NCBI GenBank assembly: GCA_019113605.1
Contig: DXHF01000386.1
Span: 1 to 48,629, forward strand
Origin: Candidatus Paenibacillus intestinavium
GTDB taxonomy: Bacteria; Bacillota; Bacilli; Paenibacillales; Paenibacillaceae
DNA: 48,629 bases
Direction of reading: 5' to 3'
Shown here: one piece after another, positions 35,497 through 44,728 of the stretch
How positions within the stretch are numbered: the first letter of the stretch is position 1
Layout of the letters: every line of letters begins with the position of its first letter
Program-made: the position numbers and the translations under genes
The notes under the pieces: model-generated
The model's database searches: none
What the model was told of the DNA's origin: nothing
What the model saw: only the letters and a program-made list of their open reading frames with translations

Positions 35497-38148
35497 ATGA
35501 ATACACAGGAAAAGCATGTGAGGATCATAAAAAGAGTGAAATTCAGTTTTCTTTCATTTCTAAGTGTTATGATTTTATTTACGTACCTACCAATAGGCGC
35601 TAGTTCAACGGATCATTTCCCTGGTAAAGTATTTTATGTCTCAACAAGCGGTTCCGATAATAATGATGGGTCTGTCGACGCACCTTGGCGTACCATTCAA
35701 TATGCAGCAGATACGATGAAAGCAGGGGAAACTGTACTAGTACGTGAAGGCATATATGAAGAAGCTATAACAATTACGAATTCTGGTTCAGCAAGTGCAG
35801 GACATATTACGTTCCAGGCTTATCCTGGGGAACTACCGATTATTGATGTATCTAACGTACCAGATACTTCATATATTGTTCAGTTCATCAATTCACATTA
35901 TGTTGTGTTCGATGGTTTTGAGCTAACTGGACTTGTATCCGATAGTTCTTCAAAGTATTTGGCTGGTATAAAAGTAACAAAGAGTGGATCCAATCTGTAT
36001 ATTATGAATAACCATTTGCACGATATTGCAAATACTAATGTAAAAGGCAATGCAAACGGTATTATCGTATATGGTAATGGAGCTCAAGCGATAAAGGACA
36101 TTACAATTTCAGGTAATCAAATTCATGATTTAATACTCGGATCAAGTGAAACAGTAACTGTTGTTGGTAATGTAGATGGATTTACGATTTCGAACAATCT
36201 TATATACAACGTGAACAATATTGGAATTGATGTAGCGGGTCATTATGGTACTTGTTCAAGTCCATGTATTGACCAAGCAAGAAATGGGGTAGTAAGCGAC
36301 AATATCGTGCATAGTGTCGATACAATTGCTAACCCAGCCTATCGAGGGGTCCGCGCTGCAGCAGCAATTTATGTTGATGGCGGGACAAATACAATAATCG
36401 AACGTAACGAAGTATACAATAATAATTATGGTATAGAGATTGCGAGCGAGAAATTTAATAAAACGACAAATAATATCGTCGTAAGAAATAATTACATTTA
36501 TAATAATCATCAATCAGGACTTATTATGGGCGGATCGTCTACAAAGAACGGCTCTGCATCTAATAATATTATTATGAATAATACATTCTATTTCAATAAC
36601 ACACTTAAAACTGGTGATGGAGAAATTACATTCCAAAACCAAGTGACAAATAATTCCTATTACAACAACATATTTTATGCAGATTCCATGACACCATTTT
36701 TCTATGATAATCGAACAGGAAATAACGGGAATTTTGTAGATTATAATATGTATTATGTATCGGGAGCTATTTCTAATCATTGGAGAGTGTATGGGACCAA
36801 ATATAACTCATTCGAAAAGTATGTAACTGCGACAAAAAGAGATGTGCATTCCATATTTGCAGATCCATTATTCACAGATGCCCAATCAGGTGAGCTTTCA
36901 TTACAAGAAGACTCTCCAGCAATTGATGCGGGTACTATAATATACGGTTCAGGTGGTACTCTCGATATTAGATCGCAACAGCGAGTATTCGGAGTAAATA
37001 TTGATTTAGGTGCATTCGAACAGAATGAACTATTAGCGCAGAATCCATCCGAAGTACCGGAGTTAACACCAACACCATCTGCTCCCGATGAAACTGGAAA
37101 AAGTATTACAATTGATGGTCTAACTAATGACTGGACTCCTTACTCAGAATTAGCAACTAGTGCATCAAATGTGAAAACATTGCAAGGGATTATTGAAGAT
37201 GACACATTATATGTATTAGTAACAGGAAACTTATTAACTGAGAAAGGTCAATTGTATATTGATACGGGCTTGGGTGAATCTACTTCATTTGCATCTACTC
37301 AATGGTCTAATCAGTTTGCATCGTATTTGCTAGAGAATGGAGCGTTATATCAATATACCGGTACAGGTAAAGACTGGAATTGGAGTAGAATTACGGACTA
37401 CAAGAAAACGAATGTAGCGATTTACTCATCAGTCGTTGAATTAGCGATTCCTTTAGAAGTCATTAATGCAAAAGGTAGTAGCAGTATTGAAGTAGGTTAT
37501 ATTTGGAAGGATTCTACTAGTAATCAACTGCCATCAGGCGGGTCAATGGCTATCGTAACTACTGTGGCAGAAATGCCAACACCAACTCCGGAGCCAACAC
37601 CGACACCATCGCTGGTACCAACACCAATACCAACACCAGAGCCGACACCAGTACCAACACCGACACCAACAGTAGATAAAATAGCTGTGGATGGTAAAGT
37701 TAAAGATTGGTCAGATATCGAAACGATTGCTACAAGCAGTAATAATATAAAGAGCTTGAAAGTAACTAATGATGATGCTAATTTATATATCTTGTTGGAG
37801 GGAAGTAAGTTAGGTGGTAAGGATCAAATTTACTTTAATTCTGATAATGATAGCAACACGGGGTATAAAATTTCAAAATGGAGCTCATCTGGAATAGATT
37901 ACTTGCTTGAAGATGGTAGATTGTATAGTTATAGCGGGGATGGGAAGTCCTGGTCGTTTACAATAAGTGAAAATTTGATAACGAGTAATAGGTATTATAC
38001 TTCCGCAAAAATCATTGAAATCGCTATTCCGTTAGACATGCTCAACCTAAGTAGATCAGATACAGTTCATTTTGGAGCTATGCTTGATGATAAAAATTCG
38101 CAAAAACTTCCTTCAAGCGGAGACATGATTAGCTATACTTTGCAATAG
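35497..38148 (+). CDS. Secreted parallel beta-helix protein with two repeated C-terminal modules
   Basis: This 883-residue protein has a signal peptide (basic KRVKFSF, then a hydrophobic stretch to about residue 45). Residues ~50-510 are a right-handed beta-helix starting FYVSTSGSDNNDGS...PWRTIQYAADTMKAGETVLVREG, the DUF1565/PbH1 type common in polysaccharide lyases and hydrolases. Two related ~150-residue modules follow (~536-688 and ~728-882), each opening with (I/V)DG...DW and containing (Y/F)(I/N)(D/S)...W...YLLE(N/D)G, like CBM9-type sugar-binding domains. A Pro-Thr linker (~692-726) joins them. I start at ATG 35497 after a strong ribosome site; the in-frame ATG at 35389 would put a long tail before the signal peptide. 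Likely a cell-surface polysaccharide lyase or binder; no catalytic residue can be named. Confidence 0.8.
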   Translation: MNTQEKHVRIIKRVKFSFLSFLSVMILFTYLPIGASSTDHFPGKVFYVSTSGSDNNDGSVDAPWRTIQYAADTMKAGETVLVREGIYEEAITITNSGSASAGHITFQAYPGELPIIDVSNVPDTSYIVQFINSHYVVFDGFELTGLVSDSSSKYLAGIKVTKSGSNLYIMNNHLHDIANTNVKGNANGIIVYGNGAQAIKDITISGNQIHDLILGSSETVTVVGNVDGFTISNNLIYNVNNIGIDVAGHYGTCSSPCIDQARNGVVSDNIVHSVDTIANPAYRGVRAAAAIYVDGGTNTIIERNEVYNNNYGIEIASEKFNKTTNNIVVRNNYIYNNHQSGLIMGGSSTKNGSASNNIIMNNTFYFNNTLKTGDGEITFQNQVTNNSYYNNIFYADSMTPFFYDNRTGNNGNFVDYNMYYVSGAISNHWRVYGTKYNSFEKYVTATKRDVHSIFADPLFTDAQSGELSLQEDSPAIDAGTIIYGSGGTLDIRSQQRVFGVNIDLGAFEQNELLAQNPSEVPELTPTPSAPDETGKSITIDGLTNDWTPYSELATSASNVKTLQGIIEDDTLYVLVTGNLLTEKGQLYIDTGLGESTSFASTQWSNQFASYLLENGALYQYTGTGKDWNWSRITDYKKTNVAIYSSVVELAIPLEVINAKGSSSIEVGYIWKDSTSNQLPSGGSMAIVTTVAEMPTPTPEPTPTPSLVPTPIPTPEPTPVPTPTPTVDKIAVDGKVKDWSDIETIATSSNNIKSLKVTNDDANLYILLEGSKLGGKDQIYFNSDNDSNTGYKISKWSSSGIDYLLEDGRLYSYSGDGKSWSFTISENLITSNRYYTSAKIIEIAIPLDMLNLSRSDTVHFGAMLDDKNSQKLPSSGDMISYTLQ

Positions 38149-38162
38149 AATAAATAAACACT

Positions 38163-38216
38163 CCCTAGAGCAAGTTCAGCCGAGATGAGTCGGTATCTGG
38201 CTCTAGGGGTTTTTTA
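38163..38216 (+). terminator. Terminator after the beta-helix gene
   Basis: CCCTAGAGC (38163-38171) pairs with GCTCTAGGG (38200-38208), with an inner hairpin CCGA-gatgag-TCGG (38180-38193), then seven Ts. It ends the beta-helix transcript before the Pel-type operon. Confidence 0.88.
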
Positions 38217-38348
38217 GGAGTTGATTATTAAAAATATCCATAATATGAATATATTATAAAATTATAGTTCGGATTATTTGCATGTGGTTAAGAAGTTGTT
38301 GTTATTAATGGGATTAAACTGTATATTTTTGGGAAAGTGGTGATTTGT

Positions 38349-40529
38349 GTGAAGGTGTTAATTACAGGGGGCTACGGCTTCATTGGTTCTCATGCTGCCG
38401 ATCGTTTCTTTAAGGAAGGTTACGAAGTTTTTATTATCGATAATCTAGTGTCAGGAAGCAAAGAAAATGTTCAATTCAAGCATAAAGGTTACATACTGTC
38501 GGTTGATGATGCAAAGTGCGAGGAAGTTTTTAAAGCTAATCGTTTTGATGTTGTCGTTCATTTGGCAGCACAAGTAAGTGTTAAGAAATCATTAGTTAAT
38601 CCTAAGCTAGATACAGAAACCAATGTACTTGGGTTTGTGAATATGTTAGATCTATCTAGCAAATATAATGTTAAATCATTCATTTATGCTTCTTCTGCGG
38701 CTGTTTATGGACCACAGGATCAATTGCCTTTATCTGAAGATTCTATCTGCAGTCCAATATCACCATATGGAATTAGTAAACTTACAAATGAGATGTACAG
38801 TAATAAATGGAATGAATTATACGGATTATCTACCATTGGATTTAGATTTTCAAATGTATATGGTCCAAGGCAGAATAGTGAGGGTGAAGGAGGAGTTATA
38901 TCGATATTTATGGATCGACTTACGCAAGATAAATCCATTATTGTACATGGTGATGGAACGCAGACGAGAGATTTCATTTATGTCGAGGACGTAGTTGATG
39001 CGATATATCGTAGTGTAAACAGCTCAGCTAAAGGGGTATACAATCTATCAACGAATATACAAACTTCTCTAAACGACATTATTGAATCTCTTACCACGAT
39101 CAAGCCAATTGAGAAGATTGAATATGTTAATAAGCGAGAGGGTGACATTGATCATTCGGTTCTAGATAATACTAGAATTATGAAAGATCTAGATTGGTCG
39201 CCACTATATTCGCTACAAGAAGGTCTTGAACGAACAGCAATTTTCTTTTTGAAAAAGCACTCAGAGGAACAAGTAGCAGCAGCAGTAGTTGAAAAAACAC
39301 CTCCAAGAATAGACTTGAGCTCATTCAAGAAAACAATACTCCCGTATGCAGAAAATCTTCTAGCGTTTGCCCTTACAGCTTGGATTACTCTTAATTATGT
39401 ACATAGTGCCTATGGTGTAGTTGATGTAAGTATTTTTTACATAACTATAATAGGTATTCTCTATGGTAATAGACAGGCTGTATTATCCGTCGTACTATCC
39501 ATTGGATTATTTACATATGAGAAATTAAATGATGGTAGAGATATGATATCACTTACATACGATACAGACTTTTTCTTCCAAATAGCTATTTATATATTTA
39601 TTGGATTAGTAGTAGGCTATTCCATTGAAAGAAAAAATGCGCGCATTTCGCAGCAAGAACAAAAAATATTAGAAGTTAATGAACGATATGAATTTCTCGA
39701 GCATGTATATACTGAAGTCCGTGAAGTAAAGGATGAGTTGCAACTGCGAATTTTGAACTCTGGCGATAGCTATGGGAAGATTTATAATGCAACTAAAGAA
39801 CTTGAAAGTTTAGAGCCTGAATTAGTGTTTAATGCAGCTGTTAACGTAGTGAAATCGATTATGAAAGTAAATAAAGTTAACATCTATACGGTCAATAAAC
39901 ATCAAAGCTATTTACGCTTGCTGGCGAATTCAGGTTATAACAATAAGGAAGTATCGAAGTCATTAAGAGTACAAGATTATCCGCATTTATCTGATCTATT
40001 ATCTAATGGACAAATGTACATTAATAAACACTTAACCGAGGGCGCACCCCTTATGATGGCTCCAATTTTCCATAAAGATCGCATTTCGGCAATTATTACG
40101 ATTGATGATATGTCTTTCGAGAGTTTCTCACTATACCATCAGAACTTATTCCAAATTACGGTAAATTTAATTTCTTCTGCATTAAGTAAAGCTTTTACTT
40201 TCATCGATGCAACCGAAGGCACACGTTACATTTCTGGTACAAATATTCTTCAAAGTGATGTATTTGGAGAGATTTTGGAATCGAAATCTTTGTCAAAACA
40301 ACAGAATCACGTACCTTATTTATTGCTAAGAAGTCAACTACAAGGATTATCGATTGAAGAGGCTTCTCATCATATAACTCCTTTATTACGTGAAACTGAT
40401 TATATTGGCATTAATGAGCAACAACAATTAATGGTGTTATTATCGAATACGAGTGAACTTGATGCAGAAATTGTTCTTCAACGTTTATCTCATTCATCGA
40501 TTACGTTCGCAGCAGTCAGTGAGGAGTGA
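38349..40529 (+). CDS. pelD: NAD-dependent sugar epimerase fused to PelD-like c-di-GMP receptor
   Basis: This 726-residue fusion has residues ~1-310 as a GalE-like extended SDR, with TGGYGFIGSH (nucleotide binding) and Y140-G-I-S-K144 (catalytic YxxxK), probably making the UDP-GalNAc or UDP-Gal used by Pel synthesis. Residues ~325-425 hold about four membrane helices, then a coiled coil (~425-470), a GAF domain (~490-617) and a degenerate GGDEF domain (~640-726). In the last, R681-E-T-D684 is the c-di-GMP-binding RxxD and, five residues later, EQQQL replaces GGDEF, so it should bind c-di-GMP but not make it, as PelD does. I prefer GTG 38349 (MKVLITGG) to GTG 38337 and 38340. It leads the Pel-type operon. 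Confidence 0.85.
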   Translation: MKVLITGGYGFIGSHAADRFFKEGYEVFIIDNLVSGSKENVQFKHKGYILSVDDAKCEEVFKANRFDVVVHLAAQVSVKKSLVNPKLDTETNVLGFVNMLDLSSKYNVKSFIYASSAAVYGPQDQLPLSEDSICSPISPYGISKLTNEMYSNKWNELYGLSTIGFRFSNVYGPRQNSEGEGGVISIFMDRLTQDKSIIVHGDGTQTRDFIYVEDVVDAIYRSVNSSAKGVYNLSTNIQTSLNDIIESLTTIKPIEKIEYVNKREGDIDHSVLDNTRIMKDLDWSPLYSLQEGLERTAIFFLKKHSEEQVAAAVVEKTPPRIDLSSFKKTILPYAENLLAFALTAWITLNYVHSAYGVVDVSIFYITIIGILYGNRQAVLSVVLSIGLFTYEKLNDGRDMISLTYDTDFFFQIAIYIFIGLVVGYSIERKNARISQQEQKILEVNERYEFLEHVYTEVREVKDELQLRILNSGDSYGKIYNATKELESLEPELVFNAAVNVVKSIMKVNKVNIYTVNKHQSYLRLLANSGYNNKEVSKSLRVQDYPHLSDLLSNGQMYINKHLTEGAPLMMAPIFHKDRISAIITIDDMSFESFSLYHQNLFQITVNLISSALSKAFTFIDATEGTRYISGTNILQSDVFGEILESKSLSKQQNHVPYLLLRSQLQGLSIEEASHHITPLLRETDYIGINEQQQLMVLLSNTSELDAEIVLQRLSHSSITFAAVSEE

Positions 40530-40534
40530 ACATA

Positions 40535-41428
40535 ATGTACTTGCAATGGTATGGGATGTATCTAATTGTATCTTGGATCGTAATTATTATTTTAAACTGG
40601 AAAAACAAACGTAATATCGCAATGAAAATCATTATAGTGACCTTTTTACCGGTAGTTGGATGGATTTTGCCGATGGTGTGGTCGCGCATTCGATTGGAAG
40701 ATTCAAGTAAAGAATTTACTGAATATATCGAACGTCAACAAGAAGAGCATAAAGTTAGAAGAATAGGCATATATAACGAAATTGAAAAGAACAAAGAACT
40801 TAATGTTATTCCAATTGAGGATGCACTCGTTGTAAGTGAACATCAAGAACGAAGACAAGTTATGATTGATGTTTTGAAGCAAGATACAATTAATTATATT
40901 GAAATCTTGCAAAGAGCTGTAAGTAATGAAGATACGGAAACATCGCATTATGCAGTTAGTGCAATTATGGAGTTAAAGCGTAAACTACAAATATCTATGC
41001 AAGAGCTAACGGTTAAATATGAGAACGAACAATCCAATTTACATGTTGTCATTGCGTATGCTGAAGTATTACGTGAGTTTATGAATAGTGGCTTCTTAGA
41101 TCATAGAACACTTCGGAAATACCAATTTACGTACTTATCTGTTTTGAATCGTTTGATTGTTCTAGCTGAAGAAACAGAGTGGGCTTACATCGCCAAAGTT
41201 AATATGGAAATTAAGTTAGAACTATATGGTGATGCTGAAAAATCCGCACAACTATTCATCGAAAATTCCCCTCACAATGAAGATGCGTATTTGGCATTAC
41301 TGAAAGTGTACTTTGTTACAAGATCCAAACAAAAGCTACATTTTACGTTAGATAAGTTGAAAAATTCACCAGTGAGGTTGTCGAATCAAGCATTAACAAC
41401 GGTAAGGTTCTGGTCTGAAGGGGCATAA
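40535..41428 (+). CDS. pelE: PelE-like membrane-anchored helical-repeat protein
   Basis: This 297-residue protein has two N-terminal membrane helices (~6-20 and ~28-46) followed by a cytoplasmic, highly helical, TPR-like region (EDAYLALLKVYFVTRSKQKLHFTLDKL near the end). Topology, size and place between pelD and pelA fit PelE, which in characterised systems holds the synthase complex together with PelD and PelF. Sequence similarity alone would be weak, so the call leans on context. ATG 40535 has GAGGAG eight bases upstream overlapping the pelD stop; GTG 40526 would sit inside that ribosome site. Confidence 0.7.
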   Translation: MYLQWYGMYLIVSWIVIIILNWKNKRNIAMKIIIVTFLPVVGWILPMVWSRIRLEDSSKEFTEYIERQQEEHKVRRIGIYNEIEKNKELNVIPIEDALVVSEHQERRQVMIDVLKQDTINYIEILQRAVSNEDTETSHYAVSAIMELKRKLQISMQELTVKYENEQSNLHVVIAYAEVLREFMNSGFLDHRTLRKYQFTYLSVLNRLIVLAEETEWAYIAKVNMEIKLELYGDAEKSAQLFIENSPHNEDAYLALLKVYFVTRSKQKLHFTLDKLKNSPVRLSNQALTTVRFWSEGA

Positions 41429-41429
41429 T

Positions 41430-43265
41430 ATGGATAAGTCTATTAAGTTTCGGCGTAACGTCTACATTATTCTAATTTGTATTCTATTATTTGCAATAGT
41501 GTCGCAGATTGCTCGATCAAGTTTGATTCTAAAATTTACAACAAATAATAAATTTGTTGAAAGAACGGAATGGATTGAGATGATGAACCAAGCTCAAAGT
41601 ACTAAGACGGTTTCATCATCATCAGACAATCATTGCATAGTTACTGATTCAGAAGATTCATTGAGTAATGAAATGGAAGATAACTTTGCAGAAGTATACC
41701 GTTATATTAAACAACCATATACGATTCAAGATGTGGGCAAAGAAACGATCACAATGTCTTCATGTTCAGCAGTTATAATGATCTCTTCATTGGAGAAGAT
41801 GGGAGATTACATTGAAGATATTGAACATTATGTTGATAACGGTGGACATTTTTTCCTTGCAAGAATGGATCATCCTGGTAATGTACTAACACAAATATAT
41901 CGTAAGCTTGGTATTAATAATTATTGGTTCGTTATTGGAAATACTGATGTTCGATTTACGTCGAATCTATTAATTGGACAGAAGGATGTAGTATTTGAAG
42001 ATGACTATTTTTACAATGATTCCTTATCTTTGGAATTAGATTCTGCTAGTAAGTTATTAGCTACAGGAAAAGATCAGACGCCTTTAATATGGGAAGTGGA
42101 CTATGGTGAAGGATCATTCATGGTCTATAACGGAAATAATTTGGGGATGAAAGCTAATCGTGGATTAGTTGTTGGTTGTATTAGCTTAATGATCCCGAAT
42201 TATATTTATCCTGTGTTTAATTCGAAAATATTTTATATCGATGATTATCCTGCGCCTATGAGTCAAGAGATAAACGTACAACTATACAATGAATATCGTA
42301 AAAACATCGCTGCTTTCTTTAAGGATATTTGGTGGCCAGATATGATAAAAGCTGCGAGAAAGTATGATCTCAAATATACTGCTGTAGCCATTCAAGATTA
42401 CAATGATGACGTTACGTATCCATTCGGCTCTATGCATAAAGATGATTTTACTAATCTTATTGTTTATGGTAGGGAAGTATTGAAGAGTGGTGGGGAAATT
42501 GGGATACATGGTTATAATCATCAGCCATTACAATTTCGTAAAGATATAGCGGATTTTTATGAGTATAAAAAATGGGAATCGATCGATGATATTGAAGCTT
42601 CCATTGAAGAAGTAGTGGAGTATATGGCGCAAGCATTTCCAAACTACTCACCGGTTAGTTATGTACCGCCTTCTAATATCATTAGTGAAGAAGGTAGGAA
42701 GGCATTAGTTGAAAAGTGGCCAGATTTCCGAGTCATTTCCAGTCTATATGAAGAAGACCCATTAGATTATGCTTATGTGCAAGAATATGAAATTGCTAGT
42801 GATGGGATTATAGAAATGCCTCGGGTTACATCTGGTTATGCTGATGCGGCAGACACCAAATGGTTAGAAGCAAATGTAATGACATCTTTAGGAATCATTT
42901 CTCACTTCATTCATCCGGATGATATTTTTGATACTCATCGTAGCGGTGATAAAAATTGGAGTCAACTATATGAAGGCTTCGAATCGATGTTACACAGAAT
43001 GGAAGTAACGTATCCATGGTTACGTGCTCAGACTTCTAGTGAAGCAGCATTAAGTATGGGATATGTATTAAGTAGTCAAATTACGAGAAACACTTCTGAC
43101 AATCAAGTTGAAGTTAGCATTACAAATCAAGCCGTTACGCAATATTTCATTCTAAGAACGGAAAAAAAGATTGGAAAACTTGTAGACTGTAATGTCAATA
43201 AAATTGATGAAAATACGTATCTAGTTACGGCTGATTCAGAGCATTTCACAATTGAATTGAAGTAG
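41430..43265 (+). CDS. pelA: PelA-like polysaccharide deacetylase (DUF2194 type), membrane-anchored
   Basis: This 611-residue protein has one N-terminal anchor (~10-28) and an extracellular body. The C-terminal half carries a CE4-like deacetylase fold: FYIDDYPAPM with D271/D272, and the metal motif H360-G-Y-N-H364. The N-terminal half (~40-250) resembles a glutamine-amidotransferase-like domain. It lacks the glycoside-hydrolase domain of Pseudomonas PelA, like the deacetylase-only PelA of the Gram-positive Pel cluster known from Bacillus cereus. It should remove acetyl groups from the exported GalNAc-rich polymer. It starts one base after the pelE stop and ends eight bases before pelF. Confidence 0.82.
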   Translation: MDKSIKFRRNVYIILICILLFAIVSQIARSSLILKFTTNNKFVERTEWIEMMNQAQSTKTVSSSSDNHCIVTDSEDSLSNEMEDNFAEVYRYIKQPYTIQDVGKETITMSSCSAVIMISSLEKMGDYIEDIEHYVDNGGHFFLARMDHPGNVLTQIYRKLGINNYWFVIGNTDVRFTSNLLIGQKDVVFEDDYFYNDSLSLELDSASKLLATGKDQTPLIWEVDYGEGSFMVYNGNNLGMKANRGLVVGCISLMIPNYIYPVFNSKIFYIDDYPAPMSQEINVQLYNEYRKNIAAFFKDIWWPDMIKAARKYDLKYTAVAIQDYNDDVTYPFGSMHKDDFTNLIVYGREVLKSGGEIGIHGYNHQPLQFRKDIADFYEYKKWESIDDIEASIEEVVEYMAQAFPNYSPVSYVPPSNIISEEGRKALVEKWPDFRVISSLYEEDPLDYAYVQEYEIASDGIIEMPRVTSGYADAADTKWLEANVMTSLGIISHFIHPDDIFDTHRSGDKNWSQLYEGFESMLHRMEVTYPWLRAQTSSEAALSMGYVLSSQITRNTSDNQVEVSITNQAVTQYFILRTEKKIGKLVDCNVNKIDENTYLVTADSEHFTIELK

Positions 43266-43273
43266 GTGTATTT

Positions 43274-44728
43274 ATGAGGATTTGTATAATTGCAGAAGGC
43301 TCATATCCTTATGTAACGGGCGGAGTATCAAGCTGGATTCATGAAATTATAACGCAGATGTCAGAACACGAATTTGTTATTTATTCGATTGCAGCTCAAA
43401 CGAGTCAAAAAGGGATATTCAAATACAAACTCCCAGAAAACGTTGTAGAGATAAAAGAAACATTTCTCGATACTTACTTAACGGAAAAGGGAAATTGGGG
43501 AAAAAGATTCAAATTAACGGATCAGCAAAGACAAAATTTCATGAAACTACTCGGTGATCATGGTGATATTGAGTGGGATAATTTATTTACCTTATTAAGA
43601 AATCGGCAATTCAATCAAGTATCAGATTTTTTGGCTAGTAAAGATTTTTTTGATATATTAGAAAAATTATGTCATGAAAGATATCCATTAGTACCGTTTA
43701 CAGAAATGTTTTGGACGGTTCGTTCGATGATCTTACCGTTATTTTTGACCATTCGAGATGAACTGCCCGAAGCAGATTTATATCATAGTGTATCCACAGG
43801 GTATGCTGGAATTGTCGGAGCAGTTGCCAAACATATTAATAATAAGCCATTCCTCTTAACCGAACATGGAATCTATTCGCGTGAGCGTGAAGAGGAAATT
43901 ATTAAAGCGGACTGGGTTAAAGGGTATTTTAAAGATATGTGGATTCAATATTTCTATCGTCTTTCTACATGTGCCTATGAGAATGCAAATTGGGTAACTA
44001 CTTTATTTGGACGCAATAAAGAGATCGAGATTGAACTTGGCTGCGATGAAAATAAGATAGAAATTATCCCGAATGGTGTAGATGTTAAAAATTATGTGGG
44101 ACTAAATCAGACTAAGCCGAGCAATCAAGTATACATTGGAGCAATTATACGCGTTGTACCGATTAAAGATATTAAGACAATGATACAAAGTTTTGCATTA
44201 ATTAAGGAAGAAGTACCAAATGCGGTATTTTTCATCATGGGTTCCTATGAAGAGGATGAAGAATACTACGGGGAATGTCTCCAATTAGTTAAAGTACTAA
44301 AAGTTAAGGATGTAAAATTTACAGGAGCAGTTAACGTTAAGGAATATATCGGAAAAATGGATGTTCTTATGCTGACTAGTATTAGTGAGGGACAGCCGCT
44401 AGCTATATTGGAAGGGATGGCTGCTGGAAAACCTTATGTAGCAACTAATGTTGGTAGTTGCAAAGAGCTACTAGAAGGTCTGGATGATGGAATTGGTCCC
44501 GCGGGCTTTGTTACCCCAGTTATGCATTATGAATTACTTGCTCAGGCAGCAATTAAATTGTGTATGAATGTGAAATTAAGATCTGAGATGGGACAAAATG
44601 CACTCAAACGTGTTCAATTGCATTATAGACAAGAAGAGGTAATCTTAAATTATCGTAGATTATACTTCGATTTGGGGGGGGATTTGAATGGCAGGGATCG
44701 GGTTCGAGCTGCGCAAACTCTTTCATAA
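43274..44728 (+). CDS. pelF: PelF glycosyltransferase
   Basis: This 484-residue cytoplasmic GT4-type glycosyltransferase polymerises the Pel backbone from UDP-sugars. PelF hallmarks seen are the N-terminal ICIIAEGSYPYVTGGVSSWIHE, LLTEHGIYSRERE in the middle, IPNGVD, and the donor-binding E372-x7-E380 (SEGQPLAILEG). The last 13 or so residues arise because the frame reads through an 8-G tract (44674-44681). With seven Gs it would stop at TGA 44685 just before the pelG start. As written pelF overlaps pelG by 41 bases. Confidence 0.93.
   Translation: MRICIIAEGSYPYVTGGVSSWIHEIITQMSEHEFVIYSIAAQTSQKGIFKYKLPENVVEIKETFLDTYLTEKGNWGKRFKLTDQQRQNFMKLLGDHGDIEWDNLFTLLRNRQFNQVSDFLASKDFFDILEKLCHERYPLVPFTEMFWTVRSMILPLFLTIRDELPEADLYHSVSTGYAGIVGAVAKHINNKPFLLTEHGIYSREREEEIIKADWVKGYFKDMWIQYFYRLSTCAYENANWVTTLFGRNKEIEIELGCDENKIEIIPNGVDVKNYVGLNQTKPSNQVYIGAIIRVVPIKDIKTMIQSFALIKEEVPNAVFFIMGSYEEDEEYYGECLQLVKVLKVKDVKFTGAVNVKEYIGKMDVLMLTSISEGQPLAILEGMAAGKPYVATNVGSCKELLEGLDDGIGPAGFVTPVMHYELLAQAAIKLCMNVKLRSEMGQNALKRVQLHYRQEEVILNYRRLYFDLGGDLNGRDRVRAAQTLS
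44674..44681 (+). repeat. 8-G homopolymer at the pelF/pelG boundary
   Basis: Eight consecutive Gs lie near the pelF end and six bases before the pelG ATG (44688), where they also serve as ribosome site. A one-base loss ends pelF early; a gain shifts its tail into the third frame. Such a tract is unexpected in low-GC DNA and prone to slippage. Confidence 0.85.

Noticed and set aside
38217-38348. Promoter of the Pel-type operon
   Set aside because: TTGATT (38221) and TTGCAT (38279) have AT-rich -10-like partners, but spacing and sequence are too weak in such AT-rich DNA to choose one.
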